5,357 bases of DNA from Desulfobacteraceae bacterium (GTDB lineage Bacteria > Desulfobacterota > Desulfobacteria > Desulfobacterales > JAABPS01): the NCBI GenBank assembly GCA_011391835.1, contig JAABPS010000209.1, forward strand, positions 1 to 5,357. The letters run 5' to 3'. The translations under genes and the position numbers were made by a program. Positions within the stretch are counted from its first letter, which is position 1; every line of letters starts with the position of its first letter. The notes under the pieces are model-generated. The model was not told where the DNA came from. It did no database searches and worked only from the letters and a program-made list of their open reading frames with translations. This document shows, piece after piece, positions 1 through 4,420 of this stretch.

Positions 1-189
1 TATCAGCAAACAGCCGAAAGCACAGGCAACAAACTCGCAAAAAAAGTCCTCATCGATATTGCCAACGAAGAAAAAGAACATGCAGGAGAATTTCTCCGTT
101 TACTTCGCGAGCTGGATCCTGAAGAAGAAAACTTCTACAAGGAAGGATATGAAGAAGTTGAAGAGATGATTGCAAAGCTCAAGAAATAG
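1..189 (+). CDS. Ferritin-like diiron protein, C-terminal fragment
   Basis: Frame 1 is open from the left edge to a TAG at 187-189, giving the last 62 residues of a protein that begins outside the window. The segment is helical and highly charged. It carries DIANEEKEHAGEF, in which the E-x-x-H pair (EKEH) is the iron-ligand signature of the last helix of rubrerythrin/ferritin-like proteins. After it come LRELDPEEE and EGYEEVEEMI. From memory, this tail resembles the encapsulated-ferritin/demi-rubrerythrin family, including the ferritin-like domain fused to the Pyrococcus encapsulin. Such proteins oxidise and store iron or reduce peroxide in the cytoplasm. The chain stops soon after the conserved helix (AKLKK), so no encapsulin shell is fused to it and no obvious cargo-loading tail is seen. 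No encapsulin gene follows within the window. The family call is fairly safe; the exact subfamily is not, because the N-terminal half is missing. Confidence 0.75.
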   Translation, partial: YQQTAESTGNKLAKKVLIDIANEEKEHAGEFLRLLRELDPEEENFYKEGYEEVEEMIAKLKK

Positions 190-200
190 TTAAAGCAGTT

Positions 201-219
201 GGGCATCAAAAGTGTGCCC
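201..219 (+). terminator. Short hairpin after the ferritin-like gene
   Basis: GGGCAT (201-206) pairs with GTGCCC (214-219), five Watson-Crick pairs plus one wobble around a 7-nt loop, 12 nt after the stop codon. No T-run follows, so by itself it is at best a weak terminator or a 3'-end stabilising stem. Confidence 0.25.
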
Positions 220-228
220 TTCAGGTAT

Positions 229-263
229 CAATTGTTTTATGAAACATACAATTGTATTTTTTT
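229..263 (+). terminator. Candidate AT-rich terminator of the ferritin-like gene
   Basis: CAATTGT (229-235) and ACAATTG (248-254) are perfect 7-nt inverted repeats with a 12-nt spacer, followed by TA and seven T residues (257-263). Position (about 40 nt after the stop) and the T-run fit an intrinsic terminator, but the stem is AT-rich and the loop long. Confidence 0.4.
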
Positions 264-369
264 GAATTAGGGTTATTAGGAAGGCATACTATCTGTAATT
301 TATGGGGTTCAAAAAATCGTTTTATTTCGTGAATTCAAATAATAAGCGCACGTGCAGGGAAGGTAATAA

Positions 370-690
370 ATGAAAGACTGGATACCACTACTCACAGGAC
401 TTGCGGGAGCGTTAATTGGTTCCGGCACCACAGTGCTGGCTTTATGGTTGACGAAAAAATGGTCATACAAGAGGGAAGTCCGAAAACTGGCACTCGAAAT
501 GGCCCGATCAGATTATGAGGGTCAAATAGAAGTCTATCGCGATCGTCCCAATTTTATAACCCCACTACCTGTCCTCGTGGATTACTACCTTAAACTCACA
601 GACCATGTTGAAAAGAACTCAGTAGATGAGGATTTATTCAAACGATTGGCAAAGGAAAGACACGATCTGAAACAAGCAAACATATATTGA
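370..690 (+). CDS. Small single-pass membrane protein, unknown function
   Basis: This is a 106-residue protein that I do not recognise. Residues 5-27 form one hydrophobic segment rich in small residues (GLAGALIGSG), a plausible transmembrane helix. It is followed at once by a basic cluster (TKKWSYKREVRK) that would sit in the cytoplasm by the positive-inside rule, giving an N-out/C-in anchor. The remaining ~75 residues are charged and look helical, with no catalytic motif visible. The start is well supported: GGGAAGG at 357-363 lies 6 nt before the ATG. The gene stands alone, about 180 nt after the ferritin-like gene and 116 nt before the lipoprotein gene, all on the same strand. The good ribosome site and clean frame argue that it is real; its role cannot be read from the sequence or its neighbours. 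Confidence 0.7.
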   Translation: MKDWIPLLTGLAGALIGSGTTVLALWLTKKWSYKREVRKLALEMARSDYEGQIEVYRDRPNFITPLPVLVDYYLKLTDHVEKNSVDEDLFKRLAKERHDLKQANIY

Positions 691-806
691 ATTGCGAGCA
701 ATTAAATTCGGGGGTTGCAAAAAGCCATAATCCTGATTACAACGCTATCTCAAAATTGCATATTAAACCTAATAATCGTCTGAGTTGAATTTATGTGTTA
801 AAAGTC

Positions 807-1157
807 ATGAGAAATATTTTCATTATCGCGGTGGCAGTTTTTGCGTTTATCGGTTGCAATACTGAAAGCATTGATATTTCCAAAATCATCGTTCTGGATT
901 CCGATTTGAGACTACTGCGCGTCATCGATCAATCCGATTCTCTAAGCCAGATAAACAATCTTTGGAAGGAGTTCGAATCCATTAATGATTTGCCGGATAC
1001 ACAATGGACCCATACACTCGATATTGTTTCAAAGGATTTAAGCGGTAGATGGCTATATAATCAGGACGGTTACCTGGCCAAACTCAACAAACAATTGAAA
1101 CCAATGTATAAGGTTCACAACAGAGAAGCGTTTAATAAATTCATCTTGGGTTTTTAA
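807..1157 (+). CDS. Small predicted lipoprotein, unknown function
   Basis: This is a 116-residue protein with a lipoprotein-type signal peptide. MRN gives a short basic N-region, IFIIAVAVFAFI is the hydrophobic core, and IGC is the lipobox with Cys17 as the predicted lipidation site. The mature protein (~100 residues) would be tethered to a membrane on the periplasmic side. I chose ATG at 807 because it places the signal peptide normally. An in-frame GTG at 795 would add only four residues (MLKV), and neither start has a convincing Shine-Dalgarno site. The C-terminal part (RWLYNQDGYLAKL..., Y-K-V-H-N, FNKFILG) resembles, by memory only, a family of small proteobacterial hypothetical proteins with a W-L-Y-D/N...G and FN-x-(L/I)-LG ending. 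No enzymatic motif is visible. The distance to both neighbours suggests its own transcription unit. Confidence 0.7.
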   Translation: MRNIFIIAVAVFAFIGCNTESIDISKIIVLDSDLRLLRVIDQSDSLSQINNLWKEFESINDLPDTQWTHTLDIVSKDLSGRWLYNQDGYLAKLNKQLKPMYKVHNREAFNKFILGF

Positions 1158-1187
1158 TCCTGACTTTCAAGTGATGGCTGGAGAGAA

Positions 1188-1213
1188 AGGGCTTCGATAT
1201 TCACCTTAGCCCT
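1188..1213 (+). terminator. Inverted repeat downstream of the lipoprotein gene
   Basis: AGGGCT (1188-1193) and AGCCCT (1208-1213) are perfect inverted repeats with a 14-nt spacer, starting 31 nt after the stop codon. There is no T-run, so this may be a weak 3'-end stem rather than a true terminator. Confidence 0.25.
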
Positions 1214-1266
1214 CATTGATTTTGAGTTTAAATATGTGTAAAACGAAGTTTAGGAGATATAAAAAT

Positions 1267-1281
1267 ATTCTAATTTAGAAT
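1267..1281 (+). promoter_or_regulatory. Palindromic operator of the toxin-antitoxin operon
   Basis: ATTCTAA-T-TTAGAAT is a perfect palindrome of two 7-nt arms about a single base, 40 nt before the antitoxin start. It sits in an AT-rich stretch with TATAAA at 1258-1263 and TCTAAT (1269-1274, five of six matches to the -10 consensus) inside the palindrome. Type II antitoxins normally repress their own operon by binding a palindrome that overlaps the promoter, so this is the likely autoregulatory site. No good -35 box accompanies either -10 candidate. Confidence 0.5.
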
Positions 1282-1320
1282 GTGATGTGAAATATCAAAA
1301 AATATATTTGGAGATTTGAT

Positions 1321-1530
1321 ATGCTTGAAATTCATAAAAACATTATTCTCGATGAGAATCAGAAACCGATAGCTGTTCAGATTCCGATCAAGGAATTCGA
1401 ACGCATGGAAGAGGTTATTGAGAACTATGGCTTGGCAAGACTGATGGATGAGGCCGCCGATGATGAACAGCTCTCTGTGCAGGAGGCAAAACACTTCTAT
1501 CGGTCATTGAAAAAAGATGTGGAAAGTTGA
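1321..1530 (+). CDS. Type II antitoxin, Phd/YefM-like (short form)
   Basis: This 69-residue acidic protein is encoded directly before a RelE-like toxin. The segment IILDENQKPIAVQIPIKEFERMEE matches the middle of Phd/YefM antitoxins (the 'nGkPvAV-l-s-leeyerl' motif). The C-terminal part (NYGLARLMDEAADDEQLS...AKHFYRSLKKD) is the helical, charged tail expected to wrap and neutralise the toxin. The N-terminal ~15-20 residues of the usual Phd fold (v-s-E-a-r-x-x-L) are absent, so this is a trimmed version. Its DNA-binding dimer must therefore be built differently, or the call may lie closer to RelB/StbD-type antitoxins. The start is clear: GGAG at 1310-1313 is 7 nt before the ATG. Its 3' end overlaps the toxin start by 14 nt, giving translational coupling with antitoxin made first. 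Confidence 0.8.
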   Translation: MLEIHKNIILDENQKPIAVQIPIKEFERMEEVIENYGLARLMDEAADDEQLSVQEAKHFYRSLKKDVES

Positions 1531-1777
1531 ATATAAGAAGCGTTTTTTAAAGGAACTTTCCAAACTTCCTGAGGATGTCCAGGCTCAAGCTGAGAAGGTT
1601 GTCTTTGAGGAACTCATAGGAGAAAATCCATTCGATCTCGGATACCTTGAGCAGATGAAAGGATTCCCTGGAAAATACAAGATTCGCATCGGACACTATA
1701 GGATCGGTGTGACGATAGATAAACAGAAGAAAGAGATAGTTTTCATCCGGATTGCCCATCGAAAGGATATTTACTGA
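1517..1777 (+). CDS. Type II toxin, RelE/ParE family
   Basis: This 86-residue basic protein has the RelE fold signature. It opens with VEYKKRFLKELSKLPEDV (first strand and helix), followed by GNPFDLGYLEQMKGFPGKYKIRIGHYRI-type sequence and ending in IAHRKDIY. By family comparison, Lys53, Arg57 and Arg62 lie in the strand region that contacts mRNA in RelE. Arg82 and Tyr86 correspond in position to the Arg/Tyr pair near the C-terminus of E. coli RelE. With these residues kept, a ribosome-dependent mRNA interferase is more likely than a ParE-type gyrase poison, but this is inference. The frame is intact and the length typical, so the toxin looks functional. The ATG lies inside the antitoxin gene with no strong ribosome site, so translation probably depends on coupling. 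An intrinsic terminator follows 9 nt after the stop. Confidence 0.87.
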   Translation: MWKVEYKKRFLKELSKLPEDVQAQAEKVVFEELIGENPFDLGYLEQMKGFPGKYKIRIGHYRIGVTIDKQKKEIVFIRIAHRKDIY

Positions 1778-1785
1778 TTTTTTCC

Positions 1786-1812
1786 ATAGGTGAATCACCT
1801 ATCATGTTTTTT
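1786..1812 (+). terminator. Intrinsic terminator of the toxin-antitoxin operon
   Basis: ATAGGTGA (1786-1793), one A, then TCACCTAT (1795-1802) form a perfect palindrome that folds into a stem of 6-7 pairs with a small loop. It is followed by CATG and six T residues (1807-1812), only 9 nt after the toxin stop codon. The T-run is on the + side only, so it stops rightward transcription before the tRNA genes. Confidence 0.7.
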
Positions 1813-1912
1813 CAGCTGACCAGAAAGGGTGCGGGTTAATCGGTTTCGCGCACTTTCTATCCCAGATGGGAATGGGTGAAAATGGAAAGTGCGGAAAGCT
1901 TTCTGCCCGCTG
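1813..1912 (+). other. 100-nt nested inverted-repeat block, possible structured RNA or miniature element
   Basis: The ends are imperfect inverted repeats: CAGC (1813-1816) pairs with GCTG (1909-1912), and CAGAAAG (1821-1827) with CTTTCTG (1899-1905), separated by a TGAC/CCC internal loop. Inside, 1849-1860 pairs with 1882-1893 over 12 positions, with one T-G wobble at 1858/1884. Within that loop CCC (1861-1863) pairs with GGG (1868-1870). The wobble is a legal U-G pair in + strand RNA but an A-C mismatch on the minus strand, which slightly favours a rightward transcript. An alternative pairing of 1822-1833 with 1849-1858 competes with the inner stem. No open reading frame of note, no clear promoter and no target-site duplication were seen. 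It lies between the toxin terminator and the 3' end of tRNA-Arg. Confidence 0.45.
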
Positions 1913-1944
1913 AACTCAATGTTATAAGCCATGTATTTGTTCAC

Positions 1945-2021
1945 TGGTACGCCCGGCAGGATTCGAACCTGCGGCCTACGGATTCGAAGTCCGGTGCTCT
2001 ATCCAGCTGAGCTACGGGCGC
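1945..2021 (-). tRNA. tRNA-Arg (anticodon TCG)
   Basis: Read on the minus strand this is a full cloverleaf. The acceptor is GCGCCCG/CGGGCGT (first pair G-U), the D arm is GCTC...GAGC, and the anticodon arm is CCGGA/TCCGT with loop CTTCGAA. The T arm is GCAGG-TTCGAAT-CCTGC and the discriminator A is at 1948. The anticodon TCG reads CGA and, with wobble, other CGN arginine codons. The top pair of the anticodon stem (C27/T43) is a mismatch, which is tolerable. CCA is encoded (1945-1947). It is the second gene of a leftward His-Arg tRNA operon and its 3' end faces the structured block and the toxin-antitoxin operon. Confidence 0.96.
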
Positions 2022-2029
2022 ATGATTTG

Positions 2030-2061
2030 AAACCCGTGCAGCATACCCGCTACACGGGTTT
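2030..2061 (-). other. Spacer hairpin between the two tRNAs
   Basis: AAACCCGTG (2030-2038) and CACGGGTTT (2053-2061) are perfect 9-nt inverted repeats around a 14-nt loop, filling nearly the whole 47-nt tRNA spacer. No T-run follows on the minus strand, so it is unlikely to terminate. A stem that isolates the two precursors for RNase processing is more likely. Confidence 0.55.
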
Positions 2062-2068
2062 GATAAAA

Positions 2069-2145
2069 TGGGGTGAGTGATGGGACTTGAACCCACGGCC
2101 ACTTGGGCCACAACCAAGTGCTCTGCCAACTGAGCTACACTCACC
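2069..2145 (-). tRNA. tRNA-His (anticodon GTG)
   Basis: On the minus strand the acceptor is GTGAGTG/CACTCAC, the D arm GCTC...GAGC, the anticodon stem CTTGG/CCAAG with loop TTGTGGC, and the T arm GTGGG-TTCAAGT-CCCAT. The histidine identity pair is present: an encoded extra G at -1 (position 2145) faces C73 (position 2072). CCA is encoded at 2069-2071. It is the first gene of the leftward tRNA operon, with a predicted promoter at 2170-2198. Confidence 0.96.
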
Positions 2146-2169
2146 ATATAGGCATCATCAGGAACTCCG

Positions 2170-2198
2170 CTTCTAACAGATTCCAAAACCCATTTCAA
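2170..2198 (-). promoter_or_regulatory. Predicted promoter of the tRNA-His/tRNA-Arg operon
   Basis: On the minus strand TTGAAA (2198-2193, five of six to the -35 consensus) is followed after exactly 17 nt by TAGAAG (2175-2170, four of six to the -10). A TG one base before the -10 box makes it an extended -10. The start point would fall near 2163, leaving an ~18-nt leader before tRNA-His. A long A-tract on this strand (2234-2220, interrupted once) lies about 57-71 nt upstream of that start and could act as a distal activating AT element. Confidence 0.5.
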
Positions 2199-2250
2199 GG
2201 AATATCCTTATATGTATGGTTTTTTTTATTTTTTATCAAGAAAGAATCTA

Positions 2251-2277
2251 TTGACCCAATCTCTTGTGTGGTATATT
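2251..2277 (+). promoter_or_regulatory. Predicted promoter of the small membrane protein and selB
   Basis: TTGACC (2251-2256, five of six to the -35) and TATATT (2272-2277, five of six to the -10) are 15 nt apart. That is shorter than ideal, but TGG directly before the -10 makes it an extended -10 that tolerates this. A start near 2284 would give a ~50-nt leader before the ATG at 2333. It diverges from the tRNA promoter about 55 nt away. Confidence 0.45.
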
Positions 2278-2332
2278 TCTTATTCCATCACAAACAATCA
2301 ATAAATTCAGCATACTATTAAAAGAGCTGTCT

Positions 2333-2497
2333 ATGACCCGATATCATATCTTTGTGATTCGAGCGATCCTGGGCGTGGGTATTGCCCTGCTTCTAACGCG
2401 CATGTTTTACGGCTCCATGAATCCTGTTTTTGTGGCAGGACTTGCGATCATACTGGTGGGATTATCCTATTTATCAGAATATTTGAAGAAAAAATAA
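2333..2497 (+). CDS. 54-residue two-helix membrane protein upstream of selB
   Basis: This very small, hydrophobic protein has two predicted membrane helices: residues 6-22 (IFVIRAILGVGIALLLT, with Arg10 near the start) and 31-48 (PVFVAGLAIILVGLSYLS). A short turn (FYGSMN) joins them, and the tail is basic (EYLKKK). Basic residues at both ends suggest a hairpin with both termini in the cytoplasm. I start it at ATG 2333 because AAAGAG lies 6 nt upstream. A longer reading from the TTG at 2264 would run across the predicted promoter and lacks a ribosome site. The stop is 10 nt before selB, so the two are probably cotranscribed. I do not recognise a family, and nothing seen links it functionally to selenocysteine; the pairing may be only positional. 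Confidence 0.65.
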   Translation: MTRYHIFVIRAILGVGIALLLTRMFYGSMNPVFVAGLAIILVGLSYLSEYLKKK

Positions 2498-2507
2498 GCT
2501 TAAACCA

Positions 2508-4418
2508 ATGAAACAGATTATTCTCGGAACCGCAGGCCATATTGATCACGGGAAAACCTCTCTGATAAAGGCTCTTACGGGTATCGATACAGACAGACTC
2601 AAGGAAGAGAAAAGAAGAGGAATTACCATTGAACTGGGTTTTGCTTCTCTGATTCTCCCCAGCGGACAGAGGCTGGGCATTGTGGATGTGCCGGGGCATG
2701 AAAAATTTGTTAAAAATATGGTGGCAGGAGCTACGGGCATTGACATCGTTGCCATGGTGATTGCCGCGGATGAAGGCGTTATGCCTCAGACCCGGGAGCA
2801 CATGGAAATTTGCTCTCTTCTCAATATCAAACACGGCGTGATTGTCCTGACAAAGATTGACCTTGTGGATAATGAATTTTTTGAGCTTGCCAGGGAGGAT
2901 ATCCGGGAATTTATGAAAGGAACCTTTCTTGAAAACGCACCGGTTATTCCTGTGTCCTCTCAAACCGGCAAGGGGCTTGAGGATTTCAAAAATGCCCTTG
3001 ATGAGATAAGCGCATCGATTTCCCAGCATTCCCCCACAGATCTGTTCCGCCTGCCTGTTGACCGTGTTTTTACCATGAAGGGGTTTGGCACGGTAATTAC
3101 AGGCACGCTTGCTTCTGGAAGTGTAAAAGAAGGTGATGCCATCATGATATATCCGGAGGGTATTTTAACAAAGGTCAGGGGAATACAGGTTCACAATGAA
3201 AGTGTTCAACGCGCAGAAGCAGGCATGCGGACAGCCGTTAATTTCCAGAGTCTGGACCGAACCGTCATAAAAAGGGGAGACGTACTTGCCAAGCCGGATT
3301 CACTTATTTCCAGTTATATGGCCGATGTTTCGTTCCATTACTTAGCCAGCAATAAAAAGCCGGTTAAAAACCGCACGCGTGTACGATTTCATACAGGAAC
3401 CAGCGAAGTGCTGGGCAACCTGATTTTGCTGGAAACCGAGGAACTCCAGCCCGGGGAGATAGCGGTGGCTCAGATCCGTCTGGATTCGCCGGTGGCGATT
3501 GTCAAGGATGACCGGTATGTGATTCGGAGTTACTCTCCGGTGCGTACGATTGGCGGAGGTTTTATCATCAATCCGGTGCCACAAAAGCACAAACGCCTGA
3601 AAACGGACGTGACCGAACGCCTGAAAAAGATAGACGGCTCTGGTCCGGAGGAGATGATTTCTTATTATGTGGACGACTCCGGTTACACGGGAGTATCCTT
3701 TTCAACGCTGAAGGTCATGACCAATCTTACAAGTAGGGAACTGGAAAAGGCCATTCAGTCTCTGCTGTCAAAAAAAGTCATTATTCAGACCACTAAGGAA
3801 AACCCGCTCTATATTCATGCCAACAGTTTTGATAGGCTTCAACATGATGTGTTGAAATATCTTGACTTCTATCATCAGGAAAATCCGTTGAAACAGGGGA
3901 TGTCAAAGGAAGAACTCAGATCAAAGTTTCCTGCGTTTCTGGATTCAAAACTGTTTAATGCAGCGCTAAACCAGATGATAAAGGGCAATCAGATCGTTGC
4001 GGAAGAAAATGTTGTTCATTCTACGGCGCATAGCGTATCTCTGGGAGCTGATCAGTCTGATGTTAGAGAAAAGATATTAAAAGCCTATCAAGACAGCGGA
4101 TTAACACCCCCTTATTTCAAAGAGCTGAGCAAGACCCTGGACATTGATACCAAGCGGGCAAAAGACGTGCTGATGCTTCTGGTAAAAGAAGGGTTGGTAG
4201 TAAAAGTCAAAGATGATCTGTATTTTGATTCTAAATCTGTAACTAACTTAAAAGAGGAACTGAAGAACTTTCTGATAGCCCATGTTGAGATCAGCACGCC
4301 GCAGTTCAAGGATATGACTGGCGTGTCCAGAAAATACGTCATTCCTCTGCTTGAATATTTTGATTCCACCCATATGACGATCCGTATTGGAGACAACCGG
4401 AAGCTTAGAAAAGGATGA
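2508..4418 (+). CDS. selB: Selenocysteine-specific translation elongation factor SelB
   Basis: This 636-residue GTPase brings Sec-tRNA(Sec) to UGA codons followed by a SECIS hairpin in the mRNA. The N-terminal EF-Tu-like domain has all GTPase motifs: G1 GHIDHGKT (10-17), switch region GITIELGF (38-45), G3 DVPGH (60-64), G4 TKID (115-118, the usual NKxD variant in SelB) and G5 SSQTG (150-154). Beta-barrel domains II (from ~179, FRLPVDRVFTMKGFGTVITG) and III (to ~355) follow. The C-terminal ~280 residues are the winged-helix repeats that bind SECIS RNA, ending in the conserved MTIRIGDNRKL. Length is typical and the frame intact. The ATG at 2508 is fixed by the conserved N-terminus (ILGTAGHIDHGKT). 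No strong ribosome site precedes it, so translation may couple to the small gene 10 nt upstream. selA, selC and selD are not in this window. Confidence 0.98.
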   Translation: MKQIILGTAGHIDHGKTSLIKALTGIDTDRLKEEKRRGITIELGFASLILPSGQRLGIVDVPGHEKFVKNMVAGATGIDIVAMVIAADEGVMPQTREHMEICSLLNIKHGVIVLTKIDLVDNEFFELAREDIREFMKGTFLENAPVIPVSSQTGKGLEDFKNALDEISASISQHSPTDLFRLPVDRVFTMKGFGTVITGTLASGSVKEGDAIMIYPEGILTKVRGIQVHNESVQRAEAGMRTAVNFQSLDRTVIKRGDVLAKPDSLISSYMADVSFHYLASNKKPVKNRTRVRFHTGTSEVLGNLILLETEELQPGEIAVAQIRLDSPVAIVKDDRYVIRSYSPVRTIGGGFIINPVPQKHKRLKTDVTERLKKIDGSGPEEMISYYVDDSGYTGVSFSTLKVMTNLTSRELEKAIQSLLSKKVIIQTTKENPLYIHANSFDRLQHDVLKYLDFYHQENPLKQGMSKEELRSKFPAFLDSKLFNAALNQMIKGNQIVAEENVVHSTAHSVSLGADQSDVREKILKAYQDSGLTPPYFKELSKTLDIDTKRAKDVLMLLVKEGLVVKVKDDLYFDSKSVTNLKEELKNFLIAHVEISTPQFKDMTGVSRKYVIPLLEYFDSTHMTIRIGDNRKLRKG

Positions 4419-4420
4419 TA

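Noticed and set aside
262..292. Possible promoter TTGAAT/TACTAT before the gene at 370
   Set aside because: Each box matches only four of six and the spacing is 19 nt; not enough to call.
690..703. Palindrome AATTGC-GA-GCAATT overlapping the stop of the 106-residue membrane protein
   Set aside because: AT-rich with a 2-base centre and no following T-run; too weak to call a terminator or operator, and palindromes of this size arise by chance.
1270..1494. 74-residue minus-strand frame over the antitoxin
   Set aside because: It is antisense to a well-supported antitoxin gene and covers its operator; no ribosome site or family resemblance.
688..1777. In-frame UGA selenocysteine codons, looked for because selB is present
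   Set aside because: Reading on past the TGA stops at 688-690, 1528-1530 and 1775-1777 meets another stop within a few codons, so these are true stops.
1945..2145. Possible selC (tRNA-Sec) near selB
   Set aside because: Anticodons are TCG and GTG, not TCA, and neither tRNA has the long variable arm or extended acceptor of tRNA-Sec.
1941..2198. 85-residue minus-strand reading frame across both tRNAs
   Set aside because: Its peptides (VAQLDRAPDFESVGRRFES, SVAQLAEHLVVAQ) are the familiar spurious translations of tRNA genes; the cloverleafs fully explain the sequence.
2448..3029. 193-residue minus-strand reading frame
   Set aside because: It lies almost wholly opposite the highly conserved GTPase domain of selB, has no recognisable domain, and is a shadow of selB codon use.
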